Positions 40,953-50,053 of a stretch of 64,000 bases of DNA are shown here, piece after piece. A model generated the notes under the pieces. It had not been told where the DNA came from. It saw nothing but the letters and a program-made list of their open reading frames with translations, and made no database searches. A program made the position numbers and the translations under genes. The stretch's first letter is position 1. Every line of letters begins with the position of its first letter. The stretch is from positions 1-64,000 of the forward strand of contig JAJYJK010000005.1 in assembly GCA_021789555.1 (NCBI GenBank). The letters are read 5' to 3'. Source of the stretch: Nitrospirota bacterium (GTDB taxonomy: Bacteria > Nitrospirota > Thermodesulfovibrionia > Thermodesulfovibrionales > JdFR-88).

Positions 40953-42182
40953 ATGCAATCGACGATAAAGGGGCTTTTACAAAAAAACGCAAGCAAGATA
41001 GTGCTTTTCGTCATGGACGGCCTCGGGGGGCTGCCCTCCGCCGACCCGAAATCCCCGTTCAAGGGGAAGACCGAGCTTGAGGCCGCTTTCACTCCGAACC
41101 TGGACAAGCTGGCCAAAAGCTCCGCCTGCGGGCTCCACGTGCCGGTGGGTTTCGGGATAACTCCCGGCAGCGGTCCCGGCCACCTGGGGCTCTTTGGATA
41201 CGACCCCCTTGAATGGGAGATAGGAAGGGGCATACTGGAGGCGCTGGGGCTCGGGCTCGAGGTGAAGAGGACGGACGTGGCCATAAGGTGCAATTACGCC
41301 ACCGTCGAAGATCATGTCGTCACCGACAGGAGGGCCGGCAGGCCGCCGACCGAAAAGATGCGCAAGGTGACTGAGCGGCTACAGAAGCAGATCCCCGGCA
41401 TCGACGGCGTGCGGCTCATCTTCGGGGCTGGTATGGAGCACCGTTTCGCCGTCATAATGAGGTTCCCCGAGGCGCTGCCGCCCGAGGCCGCGATGATCAA
41501 CGATTCCGACCCGCAGGCCGAGGGCCGGGCCCCGCTGCCCCTCATACCCAGGCACCCGAAGGCGGAGAAGGTGGCGGAGATCGCCCAGAAATTCATAGAC
41601 AAGGCAGTGGCCGCCCTGAAAGACGAACACCCGCAGAACTTCGTGCTCGTACGGGGTTTTTCTACGCACCCGAGGATGCCGTCTTTTTCCGAGGCATACG
41701 GACTCCGGGGGCTTGCCATAGCCTCTTATCCGATGTACAGGGGGCTTGCGCGCCTCATGGGGATGAACGCGCCGGATTTCTCCGGGGACATAGCCGGCCA
41801 GATCGAATACATGAAGGACAACTGGAACGATTACGATTTCTTCTTCGTCCATTTCAAGAAGACCGACTCCTTCGGGGAAGACGGCAATTTTGCCGGCAAG
41901 GTAAGCAGGATCGAGGAGGCCGACAGGGCGCTGCCGGCAATACGCGCGCTAAAGCCCGACGTGCTCATAATAACCGGGGACCACAGTACGCCCGCCGTGA
42001 TGAAATCCCACAGCTGGCACCCTGTGCCGGTGATGCTGTCGGCGCCTTACGTGCTTGGCGCAATTACCGAAAAATTTTCAGAAAGAGAATGCGTAAGGGG
42101 AGAGCTAGGCATAATTCCCTCCGTCTCGCTCATGCCCCTGGCGCTTGCAAACGCCGGGAGGCTGAAGAAGTTCGGCTCCTGA
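40953..42182 (+). CDS. apgM: Cofactor-independent phosphoglycerate mutase, archaeal type
   Basis: 409 aa. It interconverts 3- and 2-phosphoglycerate without 2,3-BPG. Alkaline-phosphatase-superfamily metal sites are seen: VMDGLGGLP near the N-terminus, the nucleophile Ser region TPGSGPGHLGLFGYDP, HFKKTDSFGEDGNF, ITGDHSTP and the HSWHPVPV segment. This is the ApgM family, common in archaea and in Nitrospirota, Aquificota and Desulfobacterota. TAAAAT ends 8 nt before the ATG and no Shine-Dalgarno is in place. Confidence 0.96.
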   Translation: MQSTIKGLLQKNASKIVLFVMDGLGGLPSADPKSPFKGKTELEAAFTPNLDKLAKSSACGLHVPVGFGITPGSGPGHLGLFGYDPLEWEIGRGILEALGLGLEVKRTDVAIRCNYATVEDHVVTDRRAGRPPTEKMRKVTERLQKQIPGIDGVRLIFGAGMEHRFAVIMRFPEALPPEAAMINDSDPQAEGRAPLPLIPRHPKAEKVAEIAQKFIDKAVAALKDEHPQNFVLVRGFSTHPRMPSFSEAYGLRGLAIASYPMYRGLARLMGMNAPDFSGDIAGQIEYMKDNWNDYDFFFVHFKKTDSFGEDGNFAGKVSRIEEADRALPAIRALKPDVLIITGDHSTPAVMKSHSWHPVPVMLSAPYVLGAITEKFSERECVRGELGIIPSVSLMPLALANAGRLKKFGS

Positions 42183-42217
42183 TGCTTTAATTTTTAAAGA
42201 AGGCGCAGATTTTCTTT

Positions 42218-43654
42218 ATGATAGAAAAACCCCTTGCATCCCGCCCGCTGCCTGTCGATGTCGCCCCCTCTGCGGACACGCCCCGCCTTGTGGACACCCA
42301 TTGCCATCTGGAGGATGCCCGGTTCGACGCGGACAGAGATGAGGTGATAAAGCGGGCGCAGGCGTCTTGCCCCGGAGTGGGGCATATGATAACGGTAGGC
42401 ACCGATATCGCAAGCTCCGAGGCCGCCCTGCGGATTGCCCATGCCTATCCGTTCATATATGCCGCCGTAGGGGTCCATCCGCATGAGGCAAAGGGTTTCG
42501 ATGAGAACGTCTTTAAGCGCCTCCTTGCCCTGGCCGAGAATGAAAAGACGGTCGCCATCGGGGAAACCGGGCTCGATTACCACTATATGCACTCTCCCAG
42601 GGAGGCGCAGGTCCATGCCTTCAGGATGCAGGTGGAGATAGCGAGGCAGACCGGGCTGCCGGTCATAGTGCATTCGCGCGAGGCGGACGATGAGACGCTT
42701 GAAATCCTCGGGCAGTCGGGCCGTGTGAAGGGCGTGCTCCATTGTTTTTCGGGGGATGCGGAAATGGCCGGGGCCGCCATGGCCATGGGTTTTTACATCT
42801 CCATCGCGGGGCCGGTGACCTTCCGGAAGGCCGAGGCCATCAGGCGGGTGGCCGCGGAGGTTCCCGACGATTATCTGCTTATCGAGACCGACGCGCCGTA
42901 TCTGGCCCCGGGGCCCCTCCGGGGCCAGAGGAACGAGCCCGCGTATCTGGCTGAGACCGCGAGGGCGATAGCCGCCATCAGGGGGATTTCCCCGGAGGAC
43001 CTGGCAAGGATCACCTCCCTGAACGCCTCAAGGCTTTTCGGCATAGGGGAGGTCCCCGGCGCGGGGAGGTTCACCTACCGCATAAGGGACAGCCTTTATC
43101 TGAACCTGACAAACAGGTGCACCAACAGCTGTTCGTTCTGCGTGAGGTTTTACAGCGATTTCGTAAAGGGGCACAAGCTGCGGCTCACGCGCGAGCCGGA
43201 CGCCGGGGAGCTTATAAGCGAGATCGGGGAGCCGGGCGCATACAAGGAGATCGTCTTTTGCGGCTACGGGGAGCCGCTGATGAGGCTGGATGTCGTAAAG
43301 GAAGTGGCTGCCTGGGTGAAGGCCGGGGGCGGAAAGGTAAGGATAAACACCAACGGGCATGGCAGCCTCATAAACGGAAGGAATATCCTGCCGGAGTTGA
43401 AGGGGCTTGTGGACGGCCTCTCGATAAGCCTGGACGCCCAGGATGAAAAGACTTACGCCGGGCTCTGCAAGCCGGTCTTTCCCGGCGCCTTCGCCGCGCT
43501 CCTGGATTTCATAAGGGAGTCCGTGAAATATGTCCCGGAGGTCCGGGTGACGGTCGTTCGGACCGATGGCGTGGACGTGGAGGCCTGCCGGTCGCTCGCC
43601 CTGTCCCTGGGTGTGAAGGATTTCAGGGTGAGGGAACTCGATGCGGTGGGCTAG
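42218..43654 (+). CDS. TatD-family hydrolase fused to a radical SAM domain
   Basis: 478 aa with two enzymes in one chain. Residues about 25-280 form a TatD metal-dependent DNase-type barrel: DTHCHLED, GVHPHEA, GETGLDYH, IVHSREADDE, LHCFSGD and ETDAPYLAP. Residues about 285-478 form a radical SAM domain with the 4Fe-4S motif CTNSCSFC (Cx3Cx2C) and GYGEPLMR. TatD proteins act on nucleic acids or in tRNA/DNA quality control; the attached radical SAM domain belongs to a TatD-associated group of unknown chemistry. The fusion suggests a shared substrate. The gene ends in a 4-bp convergent overlap with the receiver gene. Confidence 0.93.
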   Translation: MIEKPLASRPLPVDVAPSADTPRLVDTHCHLEDARFDADRDEVIKRAQASCPGVGHMITVGTDIASSEAALRIAHAYPFIYAAVGVHPHEAKGFDENVFKRLLALAENEKTVAIGETGLDYHYMHSPREAQVHAFRMQVEIARQTGLPVIVHSREADDETLEILGQSGRVKGVLHCFSGDAEMAGAAMAMGFYISIAGPVTFRKAEAIRRVAAEVPDDYLLIETDAPYLAPGPLRGQRNEPAYLAETARAIAAIRGISPEDLARITSLNASRLFGIGEVPGAGRFTYRIRDSLYLNLTNRCTNSCSFCVRFYSDFVKGHKLRLTREPDAGELISEIGEPGAYKEIVFCGYGEPLMRLDVVKEVAAWVKAGGGKVRINTNGHGSLINGRNILPELKGLVDGLSISLDAQDEKTYAGLCKPVFPGAFAALLDFIRESVKYVPEVRVTVVRTDGVDVEACRSLALSLGVKDFRVRELDAVG

Positions 43655-44034
43655 GCCGGCCGGTCTTCGCCGGCCCCCAGTATCTCGATGACGTTTTCAA
43701 GCAGGGCCTTGGGGCTGAAGGGCTTTACTATGTAGCGGTCGACGCCGCATTTCAGGCCAAGCCTCTCGTCGTCCTCCTGCCCCCTGGCCGTCAGCATCAC
43801 GACCGGGATTTTCGCCAGTTCGGCGTCGGACTTTATTTCGCGGCAGATCTCGATGCCGCTTACACCCGGCATTATCCAGTCCAGGATGACCAGGTTGGGC
43901 CGCTCCTGCCTTATCCGCTCGGCCGCGGTGGAGCTGTCGCGCTGGGTTATCACCTGGAAGCCGGCCCTTTTCAGCTTGTCCTCTATCATCATTAGGATGA
44001 AGGGCTCGTCGTCAATCACCATTATTTTGCTCAC
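43651..44034 (-). CDS. CheY-like single-domain response regulator
   Basis: 127 aa receiver. The acidic pair is in VIDDEPFI, the phospho-Asp in VILDWIMPG (about residue 51), the Thr in VMLTARG and the Lys in YIVKPFSP. There is no output domain, so it must act by protein contact or in a phosphorelay. It overlaps the upstream sensor gene by 23 bp and is presumably coupled to it. Its natural partner kinase here lacks the phosphoacceptor His, so phosphate may come from another donor. Confidence 0.95.
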   Translation of the reverse strand: MSKIMVIDDEPFILMMIEDKLKRAGFQVITQRDSSTAAERIRQERPNLVILDWIMPGVSGIEICREIKSDAELAKIPVVMLTARGQEDDERLGLKCGVDRYIVKPFSPKALLENVIEILGAGEDRPA

Positions 44035-47000
44035 CTGGTTGCCTCCTCAATGGGAGACGGAGCCTTATGGTGGTGCCCTCTCCCGCGATTGAATCTATAT
44101 TTATCGTGCCGCCGTGCATTTGTACGATCTGTTTTGAAAGTGAGAGCCCCAGCCCGGTGCCCTTTGTGTCCCCCGAGAGGCTGCCCCGGTAGAATTTTTC
44201 GCCCATATGCGGCCTGTCGGCCTCGGGTATGCCCCATCCGGTGTCTTTCACCGTAAGGGCTATCGCGTCTGCGTCCATTGCCGCCTCTATCCTCACGCTT
44301 CCGTTTTCGCCCGAATACGTGATGGCATTTTCCAGGAGGTTTCTCAGTATGTATTTCAGTTTTGCGGCGTCCCCCTCAACCGGCCGGAGACCGCCTTTTA
44401 TTTCGAGCCCGATGCCGATGCCCCTCCTGGCGGCCGCGGGGCCGAACTCGCGCACCACGTCCGCGATGAGCTTCCCCATGTCCAGTGGGCTGAGGCGGAG
44501 CCTTTCCGGCCCGCCATCTATCTCGGCGAGGTTCAGGTAATCGGTCATTATCCTTTCGATCTGCCGCCCCTCGGAGAGGATCGCCTTTAAGTAAAGGGCC
44601 TCTTTTCCCGCCGGCAGCTCGCCGTCCATGAGCATCTCCGACATTCCGAGGATGGCGGAGACCGGGTCCTTGAACTCCTGGGACACGGCCCTCACAAACT
44701 CGTTTTTTAGCCTTGTGATCTCCTGGTTCCTGGTGAGGTCCCTGAGCGCAAAGACGACGCCGGCCACGCCGCCTCCCTCGCTCCCCTCATCCAGCACCGG
44801 ATAGCTGGTAAGCACGATGGGCAGCAGCATCCCGTTTGCCGTCATCATGGCCAGTTCCCGGTATTGGTGCCTGCCCTTGAGGGATTCGGTCAGCCCCTCT
44901 ATCAGTAGGAGGTTTAGCCTCGCGTTTTCCGCATTGTCCTTGAACAGGCCCGTGAAGACGCGGCCCATCGCCTCCGCGCCGGTCGTCCCGGCCATCACGG
45001 CGGCCGTCCTGTTTATGGCGGTCACGCTGCCGTGCGGGTCCACCGCGATGATGCCGTCCTCGATGCTGTCGAGGATGGTGCCGGCCATGCTTTTCCCGAG
45101 GCTGGCCTCCTTGTGGAGGCGCGCCTTTTCTAGGGCCATATGGAGTATGTCGGCCATCATCCGCAGGAAAGAGAGGTCTTCGGGGCCGGGCTGCCTGAAG
45201 CGCCGGAAGTACAGGCCTATCGCCCATTTGGGCGGCTGCCCGCCGCCTTCGCCGACCGGCACCGGTATGGCGCAAGCCGCCTTGTATCTGCCGGCCTCGA
45301 GACACGGGGGGACAGTGAAGGCGGCTTCGGCGTTCTCGCCGATGGCCGTGAGGATGCCGCCTTTTTCGAGCGCGTCCGCCTCAAGGCCGCGGACGTCTTT
45401 TCCATACGGCGCGAGGCCCCTGGATATCCCGCCGCCGGGTGCGCTCCTCACGACCAGCCCCTTGGTTTCGTCCCGTTCCAGCAGCCAGATGAAATCGGAC
45501 TGCATAAGGTCCTGAAGGATGACGAGCAGGCTGTCCAGCATCCGGTCCGGATCGGATATCCCGGCCACGGCCGCGGCCACCTGCGCGACTTTTTTCCTCT
45601 CCTCGTCCCTTCGCCACTTCAGATGGGTGAACAACTGGCGCATCTTTTCATAGCGCCTGATGTTCTCAAGGGCCATGCCCGCCGCCTGGCCCGCGCCGCC
45701 GATGAGGTCTTCATCCATCTCCGTCCACTCGCGCCCGGCGAAACTGAAGAGCATGATGACCCCGTTTACCTTCTCGTTGCCCTGCATGGGCGTCGCGAGG
45801 CAGGCCTTCATGCCCGTATGCCTGAAGGCGGACGCCTCCGTCCTCGTGTCGGCCGTGAGATCGGCCGTCGTGAAGATGCGGCCCGTCGAGGCGACCTTGC
45901 CGGGTATGTCCTGCCCCGTCGTGAAGGTCTTGTTTTCTTCAAGGAAGCCCGCCGAGAGCCCTTTGGAGTACTTCAATGAAAGTTCGGGCCCCATCTCGTC
46001 CAGGAGAAAGACGCACCCGCCGTCCATGCCCATGAGCGCCAGGAGTTTTTCAATGACCGGAGCAAAGACCTCCTCGCTCTTCAGCGACTGGTTGAGGGTC
46101 TTTGAGATATCAAGCAGCGAGCCCAGTTCCGTGTTTTTCTTTTTTATCTCCGCCTCGAAACGCCTCTTTTCCGTAATGTCCCTGAAGACGACAACGACAT
46201 GCCTTACGGCGCCCTGGACGTTTTCGACCGGATAGGCGATGACTTCATGGTGAACCTGCTGCCCGCCTGCGATGCGGCCGATGATCTCGCTTTGCGGCCC
46301 GCCGGTGCTTAAGACCTTTTTCACGGGGCAGTCGGCCGCCGTGCAGTCTTCATATCCGTAGGCCCAATGGCACTGTTTGCCGGTCAGCCCGCCGGGGGCC
46401 GCGTCAGAGGCGGCTTTATTGGCCATCACGATCCTGAGGTCCTGATCGAGCACGATGAGCTTCTCGGGCATGCTGTCCATGATCGCGCGCTGGTAGTCCA
46501 GGGCCTCTTTGAGCGCGCTCCTAAGCTCGGTCTCCTTCATGAAATCCCTCAGTATGCCGAGGCACTCCGTCACCTCCCCCTCCTCGCCGAAAATGGGGGA
46601 CCAGGATATCGTTACGGGTTTCAGGCTGCCCGGCTTGCTGATGAGCCGCAGCTCGCATGAGGAGCTGTGGCCCTGGGCGCAGCCGAGCAAGTGCTTCCTC
46701 AATATCTTTTCGCCTTCCTCGTCCACGAACTCGAAGACGCGGTAGTTAAGGACGTCCTCGGGCTCATAGCCCAGCAGCCTCGTGAAGGCGGGGTTTATTT
46801 CGACCACCAGGTTTTCGTCGTTTATGACCCAGAGGGCGTCCACCATCATCCCCATGTAGTGGTTCTTCCGCTGGAGCTCGGCGTCCTTTTGCCCGAGGGC
46901 CAGCATGAGGCTGTTAAAGGCGCGGGCGATGTCCCTCAGCTCGCCGTCGGAGGGCAGGGGCACGGCCGCAGCGGGCTTCCCGCCGTTTACGGCGTCGGCC

Positions 47001-47287
47001 GCGGTTTGAAGGTCCTTTATCGCCTTGAGGATTTTGCTCCCCAGAAAAAGAGAGGCCAGGAAGGCGATGAGGAAGATGTAAAATCCCACCGCGATGAAGC
47101 GCTCCTCGCTGGAGCCCAGGAGATTGAAATATATGAACTTCTGCTCCGGCAGGAGGGGCGCCAGCTTCTCCATCCGGTCCATTGCCGTGCGCCCCGTGTA
47201 TTCGGTCATGAATACCAGCGGGGCGATTATGGCCGCCGTGAACGTCAGCAGGAAGATAAAAAAACCGGTGATGAGGCTTTTTTTCAT
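44012..47287 (-). CDS. Multi-domain sensor kinase with phosphoacceptor His replaced by Gln
   Basis: 1091 aa from the ATG (MKKSLITGFF) that overlaps the yeiH stop; the track's N-terminal 190 residues are a shadow of yeiH. Order: TM1 (about 6-28), short periplasmic loop, TM2 (64-84), HAMP (85-137), PAS-PAC (145-265), PAS with CHWAYGYEDCTAADCP (275-400), two GAF domains (about 415-740), PAS (755-880), DHp-like (890-955), HATPase (985-1090). The ATPase is intact (NLLENAITYS, DTGWGIPE, GTGLGLSLSKQI). The H-box reads AVSQEFKDPVSAILG where kinases have SHELRTP, so the phospho-His is Gln. It may be a pseudokinase, phosphatase or allosteric sensor. Confidence 0.93.
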   Translation of the reverse strand: MKKSLITGFFIFLLTFTAAIIAPLVFMTEYTGRTAMDRMEKLAPLLPEQKFIYFNLLGSSEERFIAVGFYIFLIAFLASLFLGSKILKAIKDLQTAADAVNGGKPAAAVPLPSDGELRDIARAFNSLMLALGQKDAELQRKNHYMGMMVDALWVINDENLVVEINPAFTRLLGYEPEDVLNYRVFEFVDEEGEKILRKHLLGCAQGHSSSCELRLISKPGSLKPVTISWSPIFGEEGEVTECLGILRDFMKETELRSALKEALDYQRAIMDSMPEKLIVLDQDLRIVMANKAASDAAPGGLTGKQCHWAYGYEDCTAADCPVKKVLSTGGPQSEIIGRIAGGQQVHHEVIAYPVENVQGAVRHVVVVFRDITEKRRFEAEIKKKNTELGSLLDISKTLNQSLKSEEVFAPVIEKLLALMGMDGGCVFLLDEMGPELSLKYSKGLSAGFLEENKTFTTGQDIPGKVASTGRIFTTADLTADTRTEASAFRHTGMKACLATPMQGNEKVNGVIMLFSFAGREWTEMDEDLIGGAGQAAGMALENIRRYEKMRQLFTHLKWRRDEERKKVAQVAAAVAGISDPDRMLDSLLVILQDLMQSDFIWLLERDETKGLVVRSAPGGGISRGLAPYGKDVRGLEADALEKGGILTAIGENAEAAFTVPPCLEAGRYKAACAIPVPVGEGGGQPPKWAIGLYFRRFRQPGPEDLSFLRMMADILHMALEKARLHKEASLGKSMAGTILDSIEDGIIAVDPHGSVTAINRTAAVMAGTTGAEAMGRVFTGLFKDNAENARLNLLLIEGLTESLKGRHQYRELAMMTANGMLLPIVLTSYPVLDEGSEGGGVAGVVFALRDLTRNQEITRLKNEFVRAVSQEFKDPVSAILGMSEMLMDGELPAGKEALYLKAILSEGRQIERIMTDYLNLAEIDGGPERLRLSPLDMGKLIADVVREFGPAAARRGIGIGLEIKGGLRPVEGDAAKLKYILRNLLENAITYSGENGSVRIEAAMDADAIALTVKDTGWGIPEADRPHMGEKFYRGSLSGDTKGTGLGLSLSKQIVQMHGGTINIDSIAGEGTTIRLRLPLRRQPGEQNNGD

Positions 47288-48240
47288 CAAAGCGTCCTCA
47301 TGACCAGATAAATGAAAAGCACCGAGATGCCCCAGGCAAACAGGGACGTGGCAAACGGCATCATGCCCCTCCTGGGGGCCGAGTCCAGCTCCACGCCCAA
47401 TCCCACCGCGGCAAGCCCGACCGAGGTGACGAACTGGCTTGACGGGGCGAGGGCGGCGCTGAGCCGGCTGCCGCCGCCAAGCAGGTTCACGGCCAGGACG
47501 AGGACGGCAAAGGGTATCATGAACCAGGGGAACCGCCGGCAGCGCGGCGCGCTTTTGCTCTTGAAAGAAATCACCAGAAGGAGAATTCCAAGGAGGACGA
47601 CCCTGAGGAGCTTGAAACTCGCGGCAAGCCGGATGGCGCCGGGGTCCAGGGGGGCCCCGAAGGACGTCACCATGCCGAGGGAGGGCAGGGTGGCCCCCAT
47701 AATAAAGGCGAGCTTCCCTGGCGCAATCCCAAGCCCCTGCGGATAGAAGCCAAAAACCAGCATGCCCGCAAGTCCCACGGTGATTACCGAGATTATCGAG
47801 GCCGAGGTGTCCTGGGCTTCCGTCCCCAACACGCCGGAGACCATGGCTATGGCGCAAGCGCCCGCGGTTGAAAGACCGGCTGAAAGCAGCAGCGTCATTT
47901 CGTCTTCCAGACCGAACCCCCTGGCGACGAGAAAAGTTATGGCGAATATCAGCAGGCCGGCACCAAGGACATAGGGCCAGAACGGGCCGACGCCGGAGAG
48001 CAACAACTGGGAGCCGTAAAGCCCCACCCCCGCGGGAAGGACGAAGCTGACGCAGAAACGGACCCCGGCCTCCAGGGCGGAGCCCTTCTCGAGGAAATTC
48101 GCCGCGAACATACCCAGCACGAGTGAAATGAGGAGGGCGTCAAGAGATGGATACAACGCCGAGACGCCCAAAGCGGCAAATGCCAGGGCCACGGACAGGC
48201 CCGCGCCGGGGATTACGGATGGGATTTCACTTTTATCCAC
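47287..48240 (-). CDS. YeiH/UPF0324 family membrane transporter
   Basis: 317 aa from the GTG at 48240; the track uses a TTG two codons upstream. About ten hydrophobic helices, with family-like segments PGAGLSVALAFAALGVSALYPSLDALLISLVLGM, FVLPAGVGLYGSQL and GLSTAGACAIAMVSGVL. YeiH proteins are putative anion (sulfonate/sulfate or similar) exporters of the inner membrane; direct evidence is sparse. TATAAT ends 5 nt before the start. The stop overlaps the start of the sensor-kinase gene (TGATG), tying transporter and sensor together. Confidence 0.85.
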   Translation of the reverse strand: MDKSEIPSVIPGAGLSVALAFAALGVSALYPSLDALLISLVLGMFAANFLEKGSALEAGVRFCVSFVLPAGVGLYGSQLLLSGVGPFWPYVLGAGLLIFAITFLVARGFGLEDEMTLLLSAGLSTAGACAIAMVSGVLGTEAQDTSASIISVITVGLAGMLVFGFYPQGLGIAPGKLAFIMGATLPSLGMVTSFGAPLDPGAIRLAASFKLLRVVLLGILLLVISFKSKSAPRCRRFPWFMIPFAVLVLAVNLLGGGSRLSAALAPSSQFVTSVGLAAVGLGVELDSAPRRGMMPFATSLFAWGISVLFIYLVMRTL

Positions 48241-48257
48241 CAGCAATTATATCTCTT

Positions 48258-49505
48258 TTATATGAAGAGTTTAAAGATTTCCCCCGCCGCGGTTTCACCC
48301 GATTCGCCGTTTTTCAGGTTTTTCCATTTGAAGCTGCCGGATTTCAGCTCATCCCCGCCGATGATCACCACGTGCCCCGCACCCATTTTATCGGCCCTTC
48401 TCAACTGGCTCTTTAGCGAGCCCTCCCAGCCTACCTCCACCCTTTTGCCGCCGGCCCTCAATGCAGAGGCCGTCTTCAGGGCGGCCGCGGCGGCCTCCCC
48501 GCCGACAGAGGCTATGAAGACCTCCGGCCCGGCCTGGCCGGAGGCCGTCGCCGAGAGGATGATGTCCGAAAGCCTCTCCATGCCGGCCGCAAAACCCAGC
48601 GCGGGTGTTTCCGGGCCGCCGAACTCCGAGACGAGGAGGTCGTATCTTCCCCCGGCGGCCACCGCGTTCTGGGCGCCGAGTTGCCCGCTTGTGACCTCGA
48701 AGACGGTCCGCGTATAGTAGTCCAGCCCCCTGACCATCTGCGGGTTCAGGGTATAGGGGGTCTCCATCGCGTCAAGGAGGCCAAGGAGCGTGCCGAAATG
48801 CATCCTGCAATCCTCGCAGAGGCTCTCCGATATGAGCGGGGCGCCTGCCCTGACCGCGCTGCAGCGCTCCACCTTGCAGTCCAGTATCCGGAGCGGGTTT
48901 TGTTCGTAGCGGCGCTGGCAGTCGGGGCACAGAACGTCCAGATGGGGGCCGAAAAATTCTTTCAGCCGCTGCTTGAAAGCGGGCCGGCATTGCCGGCACC
49001 CTATGGAGTTCAGCTCAAGTGAGAACCCCCGCAGGCCGGCCTTCTCCAGAAAGGCCATGAGCATCACTATCAGCTCGGCGTCCATGCCCGGATGCGCGGT
49101 CCCGAAACACTCCGCCCCTATCTGATAGAATTGCCTCTGCCTGCCCTTCTGCGGCCTCTCGTAACGGAACATGGGGCCGCGGTAGAAGAATTTTTGCGGG
49201 GCCGGCCGCAGAGACAGATTATGCTCCACATAGGCGCGCACGACGCCGGCCGTGCCCTCGGGGCGCAGGCTTATGCTCCTGTCCGCCTTGTCGGTGAAGC
49301 TGTACATCTCTTTCGCCACGATGTCCGAGGAAGACCCTATGCTCCTCAGGAAAAGCTCGGCGGGCTCCAGTATGGGGGTCTTGATCTCGTCGTATCCGTA
49401 TGCGCAGAAAACCTCGCAGGCGGCGTTTTCTATCTTGCTCCAGAGGTGTGTCTCAGGCGGCAGGACATCGGGGGCGCCCTTCAAGGCGGTGAAACGGGCC
49501 TTCAC
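48258..49505 (-). CDS. hisS: Histidyl-tRNA synthetase
   Basis: 415 aa, class II. Motif 1 region GAPDVLPPETHLW, motif 2 FYRGPMFRYERPQKGRQRQFYQIGAE, the HisRS-specific VRGLDYYTRTVFEV and motif 3 near GFAAGMERL are all present, with an anticodon-binding domain at the end. A stretch with CPDCQRRYEQNPLRILDCK and CEDCRMHFG carries the zinc-like Cys pairs often seen in this bacterial subgroup. The start overlaps the divIVA stop by 4 bp. Confidence 0.97.
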   Translation of the reverse strand: MKARFTALKGAPDVLPPETHLWSKIENAACEVFCAYGYDEIKTPILEPAELFLRSIGSSSDIVAKEMYSFTDKADRSISLRPEGTAGVVRAYVEHNLSLRPAPQKFFYRGPMFRYERPQKGRQRQFYQIGAECFGTAHPGMDAELIVMLMAFLEKAGLRGFSLELNSIGCRQCRPAFKQRLKEFFGPHLDVLCPDCQRRYEQNPLRILDCKVERCSAVRAGAPLISESLCEDCRMHFGTLLGLLDAMETPYTLNPQMVRGLDYYTRTVFEVTSGQLGAQNAVAAGGRYDLLVSEFGGPETPALGFAAGMERLSDIILSATASGQAGPEVFIASVGGEAAAAALKTASALRAGGKRVEVGWEGSLKSQLRRADKMGAGHVVIIGGDELKSGSFKWKNLKNGESGETAAGEIFKLFI

Positions 49506-50026
49506 AAGTCATCAGCCTCGTTTTCGGCTTCGTTTCTGATGAAATCGCTGCCGCCCCGGGCCGCCTCGTCTTCGCCTTCCCTTTCCCTGTCGAACTCTAT
49601 CAGTTGCAGATGGTTCTGGATGAGGCGCTTCAGCTCTTCCTTGAAGTGTCTCCTTATGCCCTTCAGATCGACGATGTCCTCATGTATCTTCACCACGCGC
49701 TCCTGGGCGTCGCGGAGCATCTCCTCGGCCTTTATCTCGGACTCCCTGAGGACGAGCTCGGCTTCCTTCCTGGCGTTTGCCTTGTAATCGTCCACCATCT
49801 GCTGGGCGGTCATGAGGGTGTCTTTCAGGGAGGTCTCCATGTTCTTGTAGTCCTTGAGCTGGTTGTCGAGCCTGGAGACGGTCTCCTTCAGGGAAGAGTT
49901 CTCCCTCATCAGCTCCTCCATCTCCTCCCTGACAAGCTCCAGAAACGCGTAGACCTCGTCCATCTCGAATCCCCGGAATTTTACCGGGAACTGTTTCTGC
50001 TGAATGTCCAGGGGTGTTATCCTCAT
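49502..50026 (-). CDS. DivIVA domain protein
   Basis: 174 aa. The N-terminal lipid-binding motif is IQQKQFPVKFRGFEMDEVYAFLELV (about residues 8-32), followed by a long coiled coil (about 33-150) and an acidic tail. DivIVA proteins sense negative membrane curvature and position division or growth machinery. It is found with yggS-proC-yggT in many Gram-positives and in several diderm phyla. An AAGGAGG ribosome site precedes the ATG. In this diderm it probably scaffolds division or pole-associated proteins. Confidence 0.93.
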   Translation of the reverse strand: MRITPLDIQQKQFPVKFRGFEMDEVYAFLELVREEMEELMRENSSLKETVSRLDNQLKDYKNMETSLKDTLMTAQQMVDDYKANARKEAELVLRESEIKAEEMLRDAQERVVKIHEDIVDLKGIRRHFKEELKRLIQNHLQLIEFDREREGEDEAARGGSDFIRNEAENEADDL

Positions 50027-50053
50027 GCCACAAAAACCTCCTTTTCCGTCTAT

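Noticed and set aside
47288-47857. N-terminal 190 residues of the 1281-aa kinase ORF
   Set aside because: This part is an out-of-frame reading of yeiH; the true kinase starts at the ATG overlapping the yeiH stop.
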